From NCBI GenBank assembly GCA_022457155.1, contig JAJGOT010000037.1, positions 1,668,501 to 1,732,500 of the forward strand: DNA of 64,000 nt, in the 5' to 3' direction. Both the position numbers and the translations under genes were made by a program. This DNA comes from Cladopsammia gracilis. Lineage: Eukaryota; Cnidaria; Anthozoa; Scleractinia; Dendrophylliidae. Of this stretch, positions 58,801 through 63,096 are shown piece after piece; positions within the stretch are counted from its first letter, which is position 1, and every line of letters starts with the position of its first letter. The notes under the pieces were generated by a model. The model was not told the DNA's origin. It searched no databases and saw only the letters and a list, made by a program, of their open reading frames with translations.

Positions 58801-61800
58801 TGGCGCGAGTGCGTGTTAGTTTATTTTGATGACGCCACGAAAGTAACTAAAACGTTAATTGCGCGCGTTCCACAAGATAAATTTTTACAAAAATTGGCAA
58901 ATTGGTAGGATTTTCTTGGATCGCAATCACAGAGAAAAGACAACAATTTTTGTACATACACAAAACCAATAAACATAAAAACGAAAAGTAAGCAAATTGC
59001 CGAAAATTATGTACCGATTGTGTTATGGCTTTGTCATATGAGACTGACTGAATGTTTATGCTGTTTCGCCAAAAAGCATGAATATTTATTTACCATGTAA
59101 AAACCGAGAAAAGCCGTCGAGAGGTTTGCTAGCCATGAACAGCAAGCCCAACAACTCAATCAGTGGTTGCCATAGTAAGGAGACAAGACTGTCAAATTAG
59201 AATGCTCCGTAAAGGAGAAAGCCTAAGCTACGAGTATGTGTATATTATGCCTAGTATCGCGAAACAAAACTCTCGAAAGACAGCAATAAGATCATGATAT
59301 TTTATTTGAAGACTGGCAAATAGCTATATGGAGACACATGCACATTGAAGCCGTTATAGTATTTTCCTTCAGTATAGCCCCGATTCTGAAGAAGGCTAAT
59401 TTTGTCAGCCGAAATATTGGCCGCTAAATAGATTTGCACATTGCCGTAGAGCCAGCCTTGCATTCACTTTGTTTATTACACTTTAAGTGACATCTGGCTC
59501 GAGCATCTCTACATTAGAGATCCGGTTGTGTTGAGGTCGGCTTTGATGTCCAGCCTCTCCAAGTGAACAACGACCACTTTGGGAAGTTGTGGTTCTCCCG
59601 TGGTGTTGTATTATTTCATTTGATTAGATTTTAGAAATATCAAGTTAGATAACGAAAAAAAAAAAAAGTTTTCTTACACCAATTTTCTGTATCGGTATGG
59701 TTATGTAAAGATGTGGCTGTGTGTGAAAGAATCGATAACAAAAAGTACACACAGTAATCGAGCAACATCAGGCAATCTTTGAACTTATCGACAGCATCTC
59801 TCAAGGTGCTTCGTTATCAGAACTCACTTGCTAGAATTTTGTTTTGGTTTTGCACTCGCAAAGGTCATGTTTTTAAAACAAGATAAGTTGCTTTGGAAAT
59901 GCTGAGTGATCGTCTTTATTGAAAGAAAAGCTTGTCCTGTTACTAAAGTTTCACAAACCACTGTATGCATTTGTTTAGATAATTATATGTTCCACTCGTG
60001 AAGAGTAACTAAGTTTGTGTTTTCAATGTTTCCATCATCTTTTTCCTTTTAGGTCCTCCCAGACTGCACGCTGAATTGTCCCTTCAGTTCATGAATACCA
60101 GTTGGGGTGACCAGTTTAACAATCCCGAGTCAAATGATTACAGCACGCTTCTTCAAACATTAAGCAACGAGGTTTTTAGCGTATAAATATTTTAAACAAC
60201 GTTTGACTGAAGAGTTGATTTATTCACATGTATACAGATTTTATCTCGTGTATCTAAAGTTACACACTGTGCAACTTTCGATGATAAGATGATAGCGCGT
60301 TACACTTTAACGGAATGTCACTCACTCATTCACTCGCACAATTTTTTTGTGTTGATATCTCCAATTTAAGGAAATATTATATTTTAAAGACGTTTTTTTT
60401 TTTTTTTTTTGGGGGGGGGGGGCGCATTTACAGTTTGTTGTGGTGATTCACTATCAATATACAGTTTTATGACGTTTGTTGTGGGACGCCCAGTGTGTCT
60501 TGGTCTCAAACACATACGCTCGTACTTTTTGTCCATCCTCATGTACGGGAGCTACAAGCCTGGCTGGTCAGTTTATAAATAAATACAATTACGTACCACT
60601 TGTAGTATATCGCACCGGCTCTATTTTAAATCAGTACAATAGCCTCCATCCAGCTGGGAGAAGGTTACAGATGCTCCTAGTCGCTTCACGCTTCGTAAGC
60701 TCTGACACCACTCTTATGTACTTGCTTAATACATTGTAATAGACAAGGTAGTGATCGACCTTTAAATAGTAGTACTTTACCAGAGGTCTTGTCTTCATTA
60801 ATCTTAAAGGGATTTAAAATAGCCTATTCTTTATAGATTTTACAGTTCTATTCAACGGTGAATGACGTCATCATACATTTGGAGAACATATCTCTCTCAA
60901 GTTGCTGGTAAGGAACTTCATAAGTTTTTAAAGTGAGTGCAAATTTTATCACTCACAGCTTCAATCTTAAAAACAGGATGACACTTTTAAAAGCATACCG
61001 GCAAAAATAATGAAATTAATCGATCAATCAATTGATGGATCAATCGATGGTTCAAAAGGATTAATCAATCAAAAAATGAGTCAATCGATCAATCATTCAG
61101 TCAATCGGTCAGTCAGTCCCTTGTATAGCGAATTACTTAGTGAGTTTTCTAGTGTTGCGACCTGACTACTCAGCTACGCTTTGTACCTAACACTTGTTTG
61201 ATTCATTACTTTCCTTTGCTGCAGGAATGACGTTAGTGGTTTACTTTCATGCAACCTATCACTATACTATTACAGTTCTGGATATAACCAGCTTGGTCTC
61301 TTACTTCGAGATTGGGTGCCTAGTGCCTCCATGTCAATCCTTTTTCTTGGCAGTAAAAACAACAACGGTAGGCATGTTTAAACCGTATTTACTCCATTAA
61401 AGGCCCCCTCTTGTTTAAACTCACCTGAACTTCAGTCTCCATTTAATAGTCAGAAAGGAAAACATGTCACGGGGGCTTAAAAAACTGGAACGTTACAGTG
61501 TAAACTAAAGAGTACCAATACCCTTGTAGAGAAATGCGTGTATAGAAACTTTAATTTAAAATGAAATGGACAACTTTTCTTTGTATATTTTAGCTTAGTC
61601 AGGTATGTTCTTGTCGAGAAAAAACAACGAACGTTTGTGTGGCTTGATTGTACATGAAATAGCCACCTTACAGCAATAAATACTTCAGTTTTCAGTCTTT
61701 CAATTTTCATTTTCAGTTCCAAGTACCCCCGTCCCTGGCATAACAGCGCAAGCTAATGGTCCTTCCTCAATCAAGGTGTCCTGGGACGCACCTTCCGAGA

Positions 61801-63096
61801 AAGATGTCCCCGGAATATTCGCCGGTTATGCGATTTATTACAGGGAGGTATCATCAGACAATGACACCTGGTTTCCCATGAAAATGCGGAACACAAGTAC
61901 CCTTTATTATCTCTCAAACCTTAAAGATTACACCAATTATACAGTAAAGATGACCGTGTTGAGTCTTGAGGGCGAGGGAATACCCACTACTGTGTGCGTC
62001 ATGACAGGGGAAGGAGGCAAGTATTTATGTTTGTTCATATATTTTTTTCTCTGTCCAGTGCAAAATAAACTGTATAACAGCATGAAATAAAATATTTCTT
62101 AGCTGCGGTTTTTAGTTTAGTTCACATACACAGAAAAGCTACCAGAAAGTACTCTTCAGCACCTCTGATTTAGATACTAATTGAGTTCCTCGGCAAAATC
62201 AAATGTCAAATACCACATTTACTGTAAACATGACCACTCGGATGTACTACTCAAACGCCGCTTTTTAAATGGTCACATGACTTCAGACTAAGTTATCTCA
62301 CAGAAAAAGAAATACACAATACAGCCGTTCAACAATCACACCGGAAATGCAATAGCTACGCATTAGGTTTTCATACGCAAACCGAATCGAATTTGAGAAC
62401 TGAATCGCTCAGCATAATAAACCCAATACAGGAAAGTTCAGCATAAGTTTTCGTTTTACTGGCAACATTTTTTCCCACAGATTCAGAAGCTAGAACCAGC
62501 CGATTTACAGCTCTACAAGCATCGCCTTAAGATTAAATATGCACTAGTTAACAGCTTTACATTAAATGGTCAAAAACCACATTTCTTGACTTTCGATTTT
62601 TGTTGTACTGTATGGTATGCTAAAGGCTAGAACCGCTTAGTGAGTGTGAGGCTTCCATCTCGTGGATACTACTAACTTTAAGGAAATCTTAATTTGAAGT
62701 AAGCGTCGGTCATTCACTTCTTTACTTTAGCTCCTCCAAGACCACCAGTAAACGTAACAGCGTCAAATGCAAGTTCTTCGATCATCCATGTTAAGTGGGA
62801 TTTACCGGAAGGGCGCATCCCGGGTATAATACGCGGATATCACATATTTTACACCAAAGCTAGAAACATTGTCAATGAAACTATCTATACCACAATAGAT
62901 AACATCACTATAACTAATTACATTGCCAACGAGACAACGCTGAGGAATAACACGATTTACGATGCTAAGCTGTTTCAGTACAATATCACAGGACTTCAGG
63001 CGCATACCAACTATTGTCTGTGGATCACTGTTTTCACCATTGCTGATAGTCCGCATAGCGAAGCTGTTTGCGTTTTGACTGATGAATTAGACGAAG
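24831..63096 (+). CDS. Multi-exon gene: LamG/TLDc/F5-8C/MAM/EGF/SEA/FN3 mosaic protein (5' and 3' incomplete)
   Basis: Join of 22 exons: 24831-25073, 25843-26079, 30333-30644, 30936-31201, 32160-32298, 32813-33099, 34027-34165, 42941-43342, 44923-45042, 45452-45708, 46913-47039, 48719-48961, 51534-51815, 53276-53383, 53661-53966, 56069-56243, 56849-57036, 60053-60171, 60846-60907, 61225-61367, 61717-62016, 62731-63096. Total 4,821 nt (1,607 codons), open throughout, all phases consistent; every module begins and ends in phase 1. Order: LamG N-half, TLDc, F5/8C, F5/8C, LamG C-half, MAM, TLDc, EGF-like, LamG, SEA, FN3, FN3. The flanking modules are extracellular types that bind glycans, lipids or proteins, so I infer a secreted or single-pass surface protein. 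Signal peptide, start codon and the 3' part (more FN3, possible membrane span) are outside what I found. The TLDc domains are the odd part, since that family is mainly intracellular. Confidence 0.75.
25074..25842. repeat. Intron 1 with dispersed repeat copy
   Basis: About 25402-25600 is a direct copy of the family at 4466-4698, with CATTTGAGAAAAACTA, AACATACCCAAA and CATTAAAGCCATG shared, and ends GTCCCGCCTTAA. No LamG-like exon could be found here, which matters for the split-LamG observation. Confidence 0.5.
25843..26079 (+). CDS. Exon 2: TLDc domain 1, N-terminal half
   Basis: Acceptor TTCTACAG|, donor GGAG|GTGAGT, phase 1-1, 79 codons. The core reads [12 protein letters not shown], then [15 protein letters not shown] and [13 protein letters not shown]. 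This is the conserved first half of the TLDc domain (Y-x-S-x-x-G-x-x-x-x-x-FH-x-x-CD-x-KGPT-T-(V/I) and FGG-x-x-x-x-W). In OXR1 and NCOA7 this domain binds the V-ATPase inside the cell; here it sits among extracellular modules. The exon ends exactly after DWG, as in exon 12. Confidence 0.8.
27799..30295 (+). repeat. 27-bp minisatellite (~75 units) in intron 2
   Basis: The unit is close to ACCATCTCACAACCTAAC plus TACCAACTT, 27 bp = nine codons, so one strand stays open for 352 codons (28528-29586) as YQLTISQP(T/N) repeats. Variants (ATCCCACATCC, CCTTCCTACAAA) occur in higher-order order, e.g. repeated blocks near 28700-29160. The array separates the two exons of the first TLDc domain. It is interrupted at about 28139-28561 by a LINE 3' end. 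Confidence 0.9.
28139..28561 (+). mobile_element. 5'-truncated LINE tail inserted into the minisatellite
   Basis: Unrelated to the repeat units on both sides. It encodes a short LINE-like C-terminus ([17 protein letters not shown], then [10 protein letters not shown] and stop), has a T-rich 3' UTR and ends AATAAAATAAGTGTTAAAAA. The repeat phrase AACTAACCATYTCA lies on both sides and could be the target duplication, though the array makes that hard to prove. Confidence 0.55.
30333..30644 (+). CDS. Exon 3: TLDc domain 1, C-terminal half
   Basis: Acceptor CTAACAG|, donor ATTG|GTAAGA, phase 1-1, 104 codons. It reads [19 protein letters not shown], then [15 protein letters not shown] and [14 protein letters not shown], matching the second half of TLDc: FLF-x-L, GP-x-FG-x-x-DL-(x)-I, and a C-terminal (E/D)Y-F-x-x-x-x-(x)-EVF strand. 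Together exons 2 and 3 give a complete domain of about 180 residues, the usual size. Confidence 0.8.
30936..31201 (+). CDS. Exon 4: F5/8 type C (discoidin) domain 1, N-terminal part
   Basis: Acceptor TTGTCCAG|, donor TTCA|GTAAGT, phase 1-0. [18 protein letters not shown] is the standard start of a coagulation-factor 5/8 C domain (C-x-x-x-LG-M-x-x-x-x-I-x-D-x-x-I). The usual YLQVDL strand is altered to [19 protein letters not shown], so this copy is divergent. F5/8C domains bind phospholipid or glycans outside the cell. Confidence 0.75.
31471..31670 (+). repeat. ~87-bp tandem repeat (2.3 copies) in intron 4
   Basis: The unit (AAAAGTTAGAACCA, then CAGCATGTTATTAA and GGTCACACTTTAGGAT) starts near 31482 and 31569 and begins a third time near 31657. 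A poly-G tract lies just upstream at about 31396-31412. Confidence 0.7.
32160..32298 (+). CDS. Exon 5: F5/8 type C domain 1, C-terminal part
   Basis: 139 nt, phase 0-1, acceptor TTTCCAG|, donor GCAG|GTTTGC. It encodes [17 protein letters not shown]... ending [10 protein letters not shown]; the R-F-(x)-I-x-P and (M/L)E(I/L)YGC strands close an F5/8C domain, with the final cysteine pairing to the first in exon 4. It is exactly as long as exon 7, the equivalent part of the second copy. Confidence 0.75.
32813..33099 (+). CDS. Exon 6: F5/8 type C domain 2, N-terminal part
   Basis: Acceptor TTATTTAG|, donor CAAG|GTATTT, phase 1-0. [15 protein letters not shown], then [19 protein letters not shown] and [16 protein letters not shown] are canonical F5/8C motifs (W-(x)n-YLQVDLG; S-Y-x-(x)-YS-DG-x-W-x-x-Y). 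It is better conserved than domain 1. Confidence 0.85.
33599..33687. repeat. 89-bp foldback in intron 6
   Basis: TTTTGCCTCCAGGGCATCCC and its near complement GGGATGCTCTGGGGGCAAAA flank CATAATGACCATT / AATGGTCATTATG. No coding content. Confidence 0.65.
34027..34165 (+). CDS. Exon 7: F5/8 type C domain 2, C-terminal part
   Basis: 139 nt, phase 0-1, acceptor TTTTGTAG|, donor [31 protein letters not shown] gives the final strands and closing cysteine of the domain. It ends the six-exon cassette (exons 2-7) inserted between the halves of the first LamG. Confidence 0.8.
34190..34855 (+). mobile_element. LINE 3' fragment with (ATT)n tail in intron 7
   Basis: An open frame (34250-34579) reads [25 protein letters not shown] and [10 protein letters not shown]. 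This is the block after the reverse transcriptase in Jockey/CR1-type LINEs: Y-LR, G-SI-Y-G-LW, then the FK segment. After the stop, the 3' UTR ends TTAATAAAGCC followed by (ATT)n at 34815-34850. It is 5'-truncated. Confidence 0.7.
35740..36895 (+). pseudogene. Harbinger transposase (HARBI1-type), broken
   Basis: The N-terminal part (35786-35980) reads [19 protein letters not shown] and [17 protein letters not shown], the HARBI1 pattern F-x-x-x-RM-x-x-x-x-FD-LL and ERLA-TLR-LA-G-S, then a stop. In other frames to 36170 come LELTTVSNI and [12 protein letters not shown], near the first catalytic aspartate (W-x-FP-x-C-GAxD), which is lost. The later DDE block at 36690-36890 reads [16 protein letters not shown], the (D)-GA-GR-SDGG motif. 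About 460 bp of unrelated sequence, ending in an AATAAAGAATTA LINE-like tail, splits the two halves. Confidence 0.75.
36960..37165 (-). pseudogene. MADF/Myb-SANT-like accessory gene of the Harbinger element
   Basis: The minus strand reads [19 protein letters not shown], then KNRTV; after a one-base frame change it gives [16 protein letters not shown]-x-x-V-x-x-x-P-x-LW-x-x-x-D, K-x-K/R and W-x-x-(V/I)A make up a MADF domain. In Harbinger elements this second protein guides the transposase to the ends. The frameshift shows it is dead. Confidence 0.6.
37731..37801 (+). repeat. tRNA-like sequence (degenerate tRNA or SINE head)
   Basis: GGTGGTCGAGTGGTGTAAAGCG resembles box A and GGTTCGAATC is a perfect box B. 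The acceptor stem does not pair and the anticodon arm is imperfect, so it is not a functional tRNA. A T-rich tract follows directly. It lies inside the Harbinger element. Confidence 0.5.
38421..38550. repeat. 130-bp foldback element
   Basis: AAATTCATTG...GGAATTCCACGTTAAATTTCA and its near complement enclose AAAACCGATATCG / CGATATCGGTTTTT-type inner arms around a short loop. Confidence 0.65.
41340..41828 (+). pseudogene. Penelope-like RT thumb/linker fragment, frameshifted
   Basis: Across three frames come [28 protein letters not shown], then [15 protein letters not shown] and, after another shift, [13 protein letters not shown] and stop. The order (FEENI-NF, LSEVKF-R--LQQK, YHPALP-LK, KSLKD-LVRAKI) is the region between reverse transcriptase and GIY-YIG in Penelope-like elements. 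It belongs to a different subfamily from the copy at 2975, judging by sequence. Confidence 0.65.
41880..42010 (-). pseudogene. Helix-turn-helix transposon-gene fragment
   Basis: The minus strand reads [19 protein letters not shown] then [16 protein letters not shown], a helix-turn-helix with the typical IA-LLGV-TV recognition pattern, as found at the N-terminus of integrase-type transposon proteins. A stop follows. The call rests on about 35 residues. Confidence 0.4.
42941..43342 (+). CDS. Exon 8: C-terminal half of LamG-like domain
   Basis: Acceptor TTGTGTAG|, donor CTAG|GTAGGT, phase 1-1, 134 codons. It starts [19 protein letters not shown], then [19 protein letters not shown], then [12 protein letters not shown]. 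These are the middle and late strands of a LamG fold (SSG-x-(x)n-G-x-L-x-Y; W-x-x-VA-x-x-x--G-x-x-x-L-x-(V/I)D). The early W-LD and SFW strands are missing here but present in exon 1, 18 kb upstream. Confidence 0.6.
43869..44442. repeat. ~575-bp MITE, copy 1 (intron 8)
   Basis: Ends AGATGGCTCCATATAG and CTATATGGAGCCGCCT, flanked by TA. A second copy in the same orientation lies at 58754-59335 in intron 17, with AATTGCGCGCGTTCCACA, GTAGGATTTTCTTGG and GCCTAGTATCGCGAAACAAA shared throughout. It is nested in a longer unit whose ends (GAATACGAAAC near 43575, GCGTATTCACGAG near 44680) recur at 39344-39615 and near 50275. Confidence 0.6.
44923..45042 (+). CDS. Exon 9: MAM domain, first part
   Basis: Phase 1-1, donor GCGG|GTGAGT; the acceptor (TTTTAAAAG|) is purine-rich just before the [20 protein letters not shown] is the MAM start (C-x-F-(E/D)-x-x-x-C-x-W), with a sequon NWT. 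MAM domains mediate adhesion and dimerisation in meprins and receptor phosphatases. Confidence 0.8.
45452..45708 (+). CDS. Exon 10: MAM domain, middle
   Basis: Acceptor TTTAACAG|, donor TAAG|GTAAGA, phase 1-0. [19 protein letters not shown], then [19 protein letters not shown] and [16 protein letters not shown] give the signature strands: L-Y-S-P, C-x-x-F-x-YHM-G-x-x-x-G-L-V, and GNQG-x-x-W. Very well conserved. Confidence 0.9.
46261..46343. repeat. Short (CACAGTGTGAGC)-type repeat
   Basis: CCACACTGTGGAGGAGCCAC and CACAGTGTGAGC alternate four to five times; each unit is itself palindromic (CACAGTGTG / CACACTGTG). It lies in intron 10. Confidence 0.65.
46735..46912 (+). repeat. ~47-bp tandem repeat containing the splice acceptor of exon 11
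   Basis: About four units of ATGATAACCAGTTAATTATC plus CAT...TTATTTGGTATTGTG end, respectively, in GCTACAG, GTTGGAG, GTCACAG and GTTACAG. Only the last AG is the exon 11 acceptor; the earlier ones are near-identical decoys. The 3' splice region has thus been tandemly duplicated. Confidence 0.7.
46913..47039 (+). CDS. Exon 11: MAM domain, end
   Basis: Phase 0-1, acceptor GTGTTACAG|, donor [30 protein letters not shown], then the final cysteine, is the MAM ending (F-E-x-x-x-G-x-x-x-G-DIA-D-(I/V)). A short linker leads to the second TLDc. Confidence 0.85.
47040..48718. other. Intron 11
   Basis: Contains a foldback at 47799-47888 (CGTGATTTGTCAGTG and CACTGACAAATCACG around AGCAGATCAATTATTT / AAATAATTGATCTGC) and a poly-C/poly-A junction at about 48171-48212. 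No extra exon was recognised. Confidence 0.55.
48719..48961 (+). CDS. Exon 12: TLDc domain 2, N-terminal half
   Basis: Acceptor ATTTTTAG|, donor TGGG|GTAGCT, phase 1-1. [18 protein letters not shown] then [15 protein letters not shown] and [14 protein letters not shown] repeat the motifs of exon 2, including the two cysteines. The core FH-KCDGKG-T matches intracellular TLDc proteins closely. The intron follows DWG at the same codon and phase as in domain 1, so the two arose by duplication. Confidence 0.85.
49167..49416. repeat. 250-bp MITE in intron 12
   Basis: TAAGGATGGTTCCC... and the reverse complement of ...GGCACCAGCCTTA form inverted ends, followed inward by AAGCGGAAGCGG-like GGAAGC blocks on both sides. 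Confidence 0.55.
51310..51459. repeat. 150-bp MITE in intron 12
   Basis: TTAAAGGCCCAGTATCACCC and GGGTGATACTGGGCCTTTAA are perfect inverted ends 75 bp upstream of the exon 13 acceptor. TA or TTA/TAA at the borders fits a Harbinger- or mariner-type origin. Confidence 0.75.
51534..51815 (+). CDS. Exon 13: TLDc domain 2, C-terminal half
   Basis: Acceptor TTTAACAG|, donor GGAG|GTAACT, phase 1-1, 94 codons. [18 protein letters not shown], then [15 protein letters not shown] and [10 protein letters not shown] match the second TLDc half: AFLFSL-N, (G)P-FG-GDL-(x), and the closing EVL/F strand. With exon 12 it forms a complete domain. Confidence 0.85.
51878..51925 (+). repeat. ~16-bp tandem repeat
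   Basis: TTAACTAAGGTGAAAC occurs three times in a row near the start of intron 13. Confidence 0.75.
51926..53275. other. Intron 13, remainder
   Basis: No exon recognised. A GC-richer island at about 52800-53050 contains a small hairpin (CCAGGCCTTCGGCCTGG) and open frames without motifs; the composition suggests an inserted repeat. Confidence 0.4.
53276..53383 (+). CDS. Exon 14: EGF-like module
   Basis: Acceptor CTAACTCAG|, donor GAGG|GTAACT, phase 1-1, 36 codons. Six cysteines are spaced C-x3-C-x6-C-x6-C-x-C-x9-C ([20 protein letters not shown] then C...C), the spacing of an EGF/laminin-EGF fold. It is a single module joining TLDc 2 to the complete LamG. Confidence 0.75.
53661..53966 (+). 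CDS. Exon 15: LamG domain (complete copy), first part
   Basis: Acceptor CACAACAAG|, donor TTCG|GTGAGT, phase 1-1, 102 codons. [15 protein letters not shown], then [16 protein letters not shown] and [13 protein letters not shown] are the early LamG strands (YWPLD; (G)-AL-FDG-(x)n-V-LG; FSIS-W-K). Confidence 0.85.
54085..54340 (+). repeat. ~135-bp tandem duplication in intron 15
   Basis: AATTTACACAAAATTG-type and GTCTGTTCCAGCAAA-type blocks, ending CAGGTTAATACAGCTAGATAAA, occur twice (about 54090-54205 and 54225-54340) with moderate divergence. Confidence 0.55.
54450..56060 (-). mobile_element. 5'-truncated L1/Tx1-type LINE, antisense in intron 15
   Basis: The minus strand encodes the region downstream of the RT palm: [18 protein letters not shown], then [18 protein letters not shown] (the KR--L--(x)--GGL--P block), a long open stretch (54819-55835) ending [19 protein letters not shown] and [19 protein letters not shown] (the FQYKLLHR---TN--L-K-G and C--C---E---H-F--C zinc-like block). 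One frameshift near 54820 separates the last segment ([18 protein letters not shown]). The 3' UTR ends in AAATGAAATGAAATAAAAAG. The 5' truncation lies about 8-10 bp from the exon 16 acceptor. Confidence 0.85.
56069..56243 (+). CDS. Exon 16: LamG domain, middle
   Basis: Acceptor TTTTTCCAG|, donor AAAA|GTAAAT, phase 1-2. [20 protein letters not shown], then [13 protein letters not shown] are the central strands (L-(x)-V-(x)--W-(x)-(x)-V-W). The polypyrimidine tract is only about 15 bp because antisense LINE sequence begins immediately upstream. Confidence 0.75.
56849..57036 (+). CDS. Exon 17: LamG domain, end
   Basis: Acceptor TTTACGCAG|, donor AGAG|GTATTT, phase 2-1. [20 protein letters not shown] then [11 protein letters not shown] closes the LamG (L-G, -(F)D-(I/V)-(I/L)W--(x)L), with two N-glycosylation sequons. 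Confidence 0.8.
57482..58170 (+). mobile_element. Short TIR element with intact SANT-like ORF (Harbinger-derived?)
   Basis: GGGCCTCTTCATATGAGCCC and its complement, both continuing into a CCGGTTGACCGG palindrome, form ends of about 40 bp flanked by TAA(G) on each side, as in Harbinger. It is only 0.7 kb and holds one gene-sized open frame. It is nested in the element at 57154-58331. Confidence 0.7.
57749..58105 (+). CDS. Myb/SANT-like protein encoded by the TIR element
   Basis: The frame opens upstream at 57653, but the ATG at 57749 (MAGSEECSS) gives the more plausible start; 118 codons to the stop at 58105. [20 protein letters not shown] is a tryptophan-led helix like the first SANT/Myb helix, followed by [20 protein letters not shown] and EEFMFGPV. 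Proteins of this pattern are common in cnidarian genomes beside Harbinger elements, where such DNA-binding proteins recognise element ends. The C-terminus reads into the element's own right end and may be artificial. The frame has no inactivating change. Confidence 0.5.
   Translation: MAGSEECSSLSIPRKFRQFRWQTEMVSQLIDCLFNYKSKMAYRSLDFDANKQIQYQVLRVEMAKLHIDEEFMFGPVVACHLPDDYDTLSEEEKAKAKNSSPGDLWPFLISETGLNFLI
58754..59335. repeat. ~580-bp MITE, copy 2 (intron 17)
   Basis: Same orientation and family as 43869-44442. The left end AGGTGGTACCATATAG is preceded by TA; the right end (CTATATGGAGACAC) is degenerate. Divergence from copy 1 looks moderate, with several small indels. Confidence 0.6.
59375..59500 (+). 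repeat. Penelope-like 3' terminal fragment
   Basis: TGAAGAAGGCTAATTTTGTC followed by AGCCGAAATATTGG mirrors the 3' hairpin of the element at 2768-4210. No coding part remains. Confidence 0.4.
60053..60171 (+). CDS. Exon 18: SEA domain, first part
   Basis: Acceptor TTTCCTTTTAG|, donor CGAG|GTTTTT (weak), phase 1-0. [20 protein letters not shown] then [13 protein letters not shown] follows the SEA pattern: hydrophobic strand, F---L-(N/D)P-S-(x)-Y--L, then the first helix. SEA domains sit near membranes and many self-cleave. Confidence 0.6.
60391..60424. repeat. Poly-T/poly-G junction
   Basis: About 18 thymines run straight into about 12 guanines inside intron 18. A nearby open frame (60476-60739) has no domain and no splice support. 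Confidence 0.7.
60846..60907 (+). CDS. Exon 19: SEA domain, middle
   Basis: 62 nt, phase 0-2, acceptor TTTTACAG|, donor [30 protein letters not shown] continues the SEA helix and second strand with a sequon (NIS). Confidence 0.6.
61015..61115 (+). repeat. (ATCA)n-type degenerate microsatellite
   Basis: TCAATCGATCAATCAATTGA-like runs of AATC/ATCA with point variation, in intron 19. Confidence 0.7.
61225..61367 (+). CDS. Exon 20: SEA domain, end
   Basis: Phase 2-1, acceptor TTTGCTGCAG|, donor [30 protein letters not shown] occupies the place of the SEA cleavage loop and following strand (normally G|SVVV); here it is SGLLS, so self-cleavage is doubtful. Together exons 18-20 give about 108 residues, the family's normal length. 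Confidence 0.6.
61717..62016 (+). CDS. Exon 21: fibronectin type III domain 1
   Basis: 100 codons, phase 1-1, acceptor CATTTTCAG|. [20 protein letters not shown] then [13 protein letters not shown] and [13 protein letters not shown] are the FN3 B, C and F strands (SI-V-W--P; G--Y-I-Y; L--YT-Y---V). The donor is GGAG|GCAAGT, a GC-AG intron; the GC site keeps phase 1 and joins GEG to APPRPP. Confidence 0.85.
62731..63096 (+). CDS. Exon 22: fibronectin type III domain 2
   Basis: 122 codons, phase 1-1, acceptor TTTACTTTAG|, donor [30 protein letters not shown] then [20 protein letters not shown] and [15 protein letters not shown] are FN3 strands. An insertion of about 25 residues rich in NET/NIT/NNT lies between strands C and F; seven N-glycosylation sequons in this one exon argue strongly for an extracellular position. 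The phase-1 donor shows the protein continues past the window. Confidence 0.85.

Noticed and set aside
60476..60739. 87-codon ORF between SEA exons
   Set aside because: No motif, and the SEA exons on either side join in phase without it.
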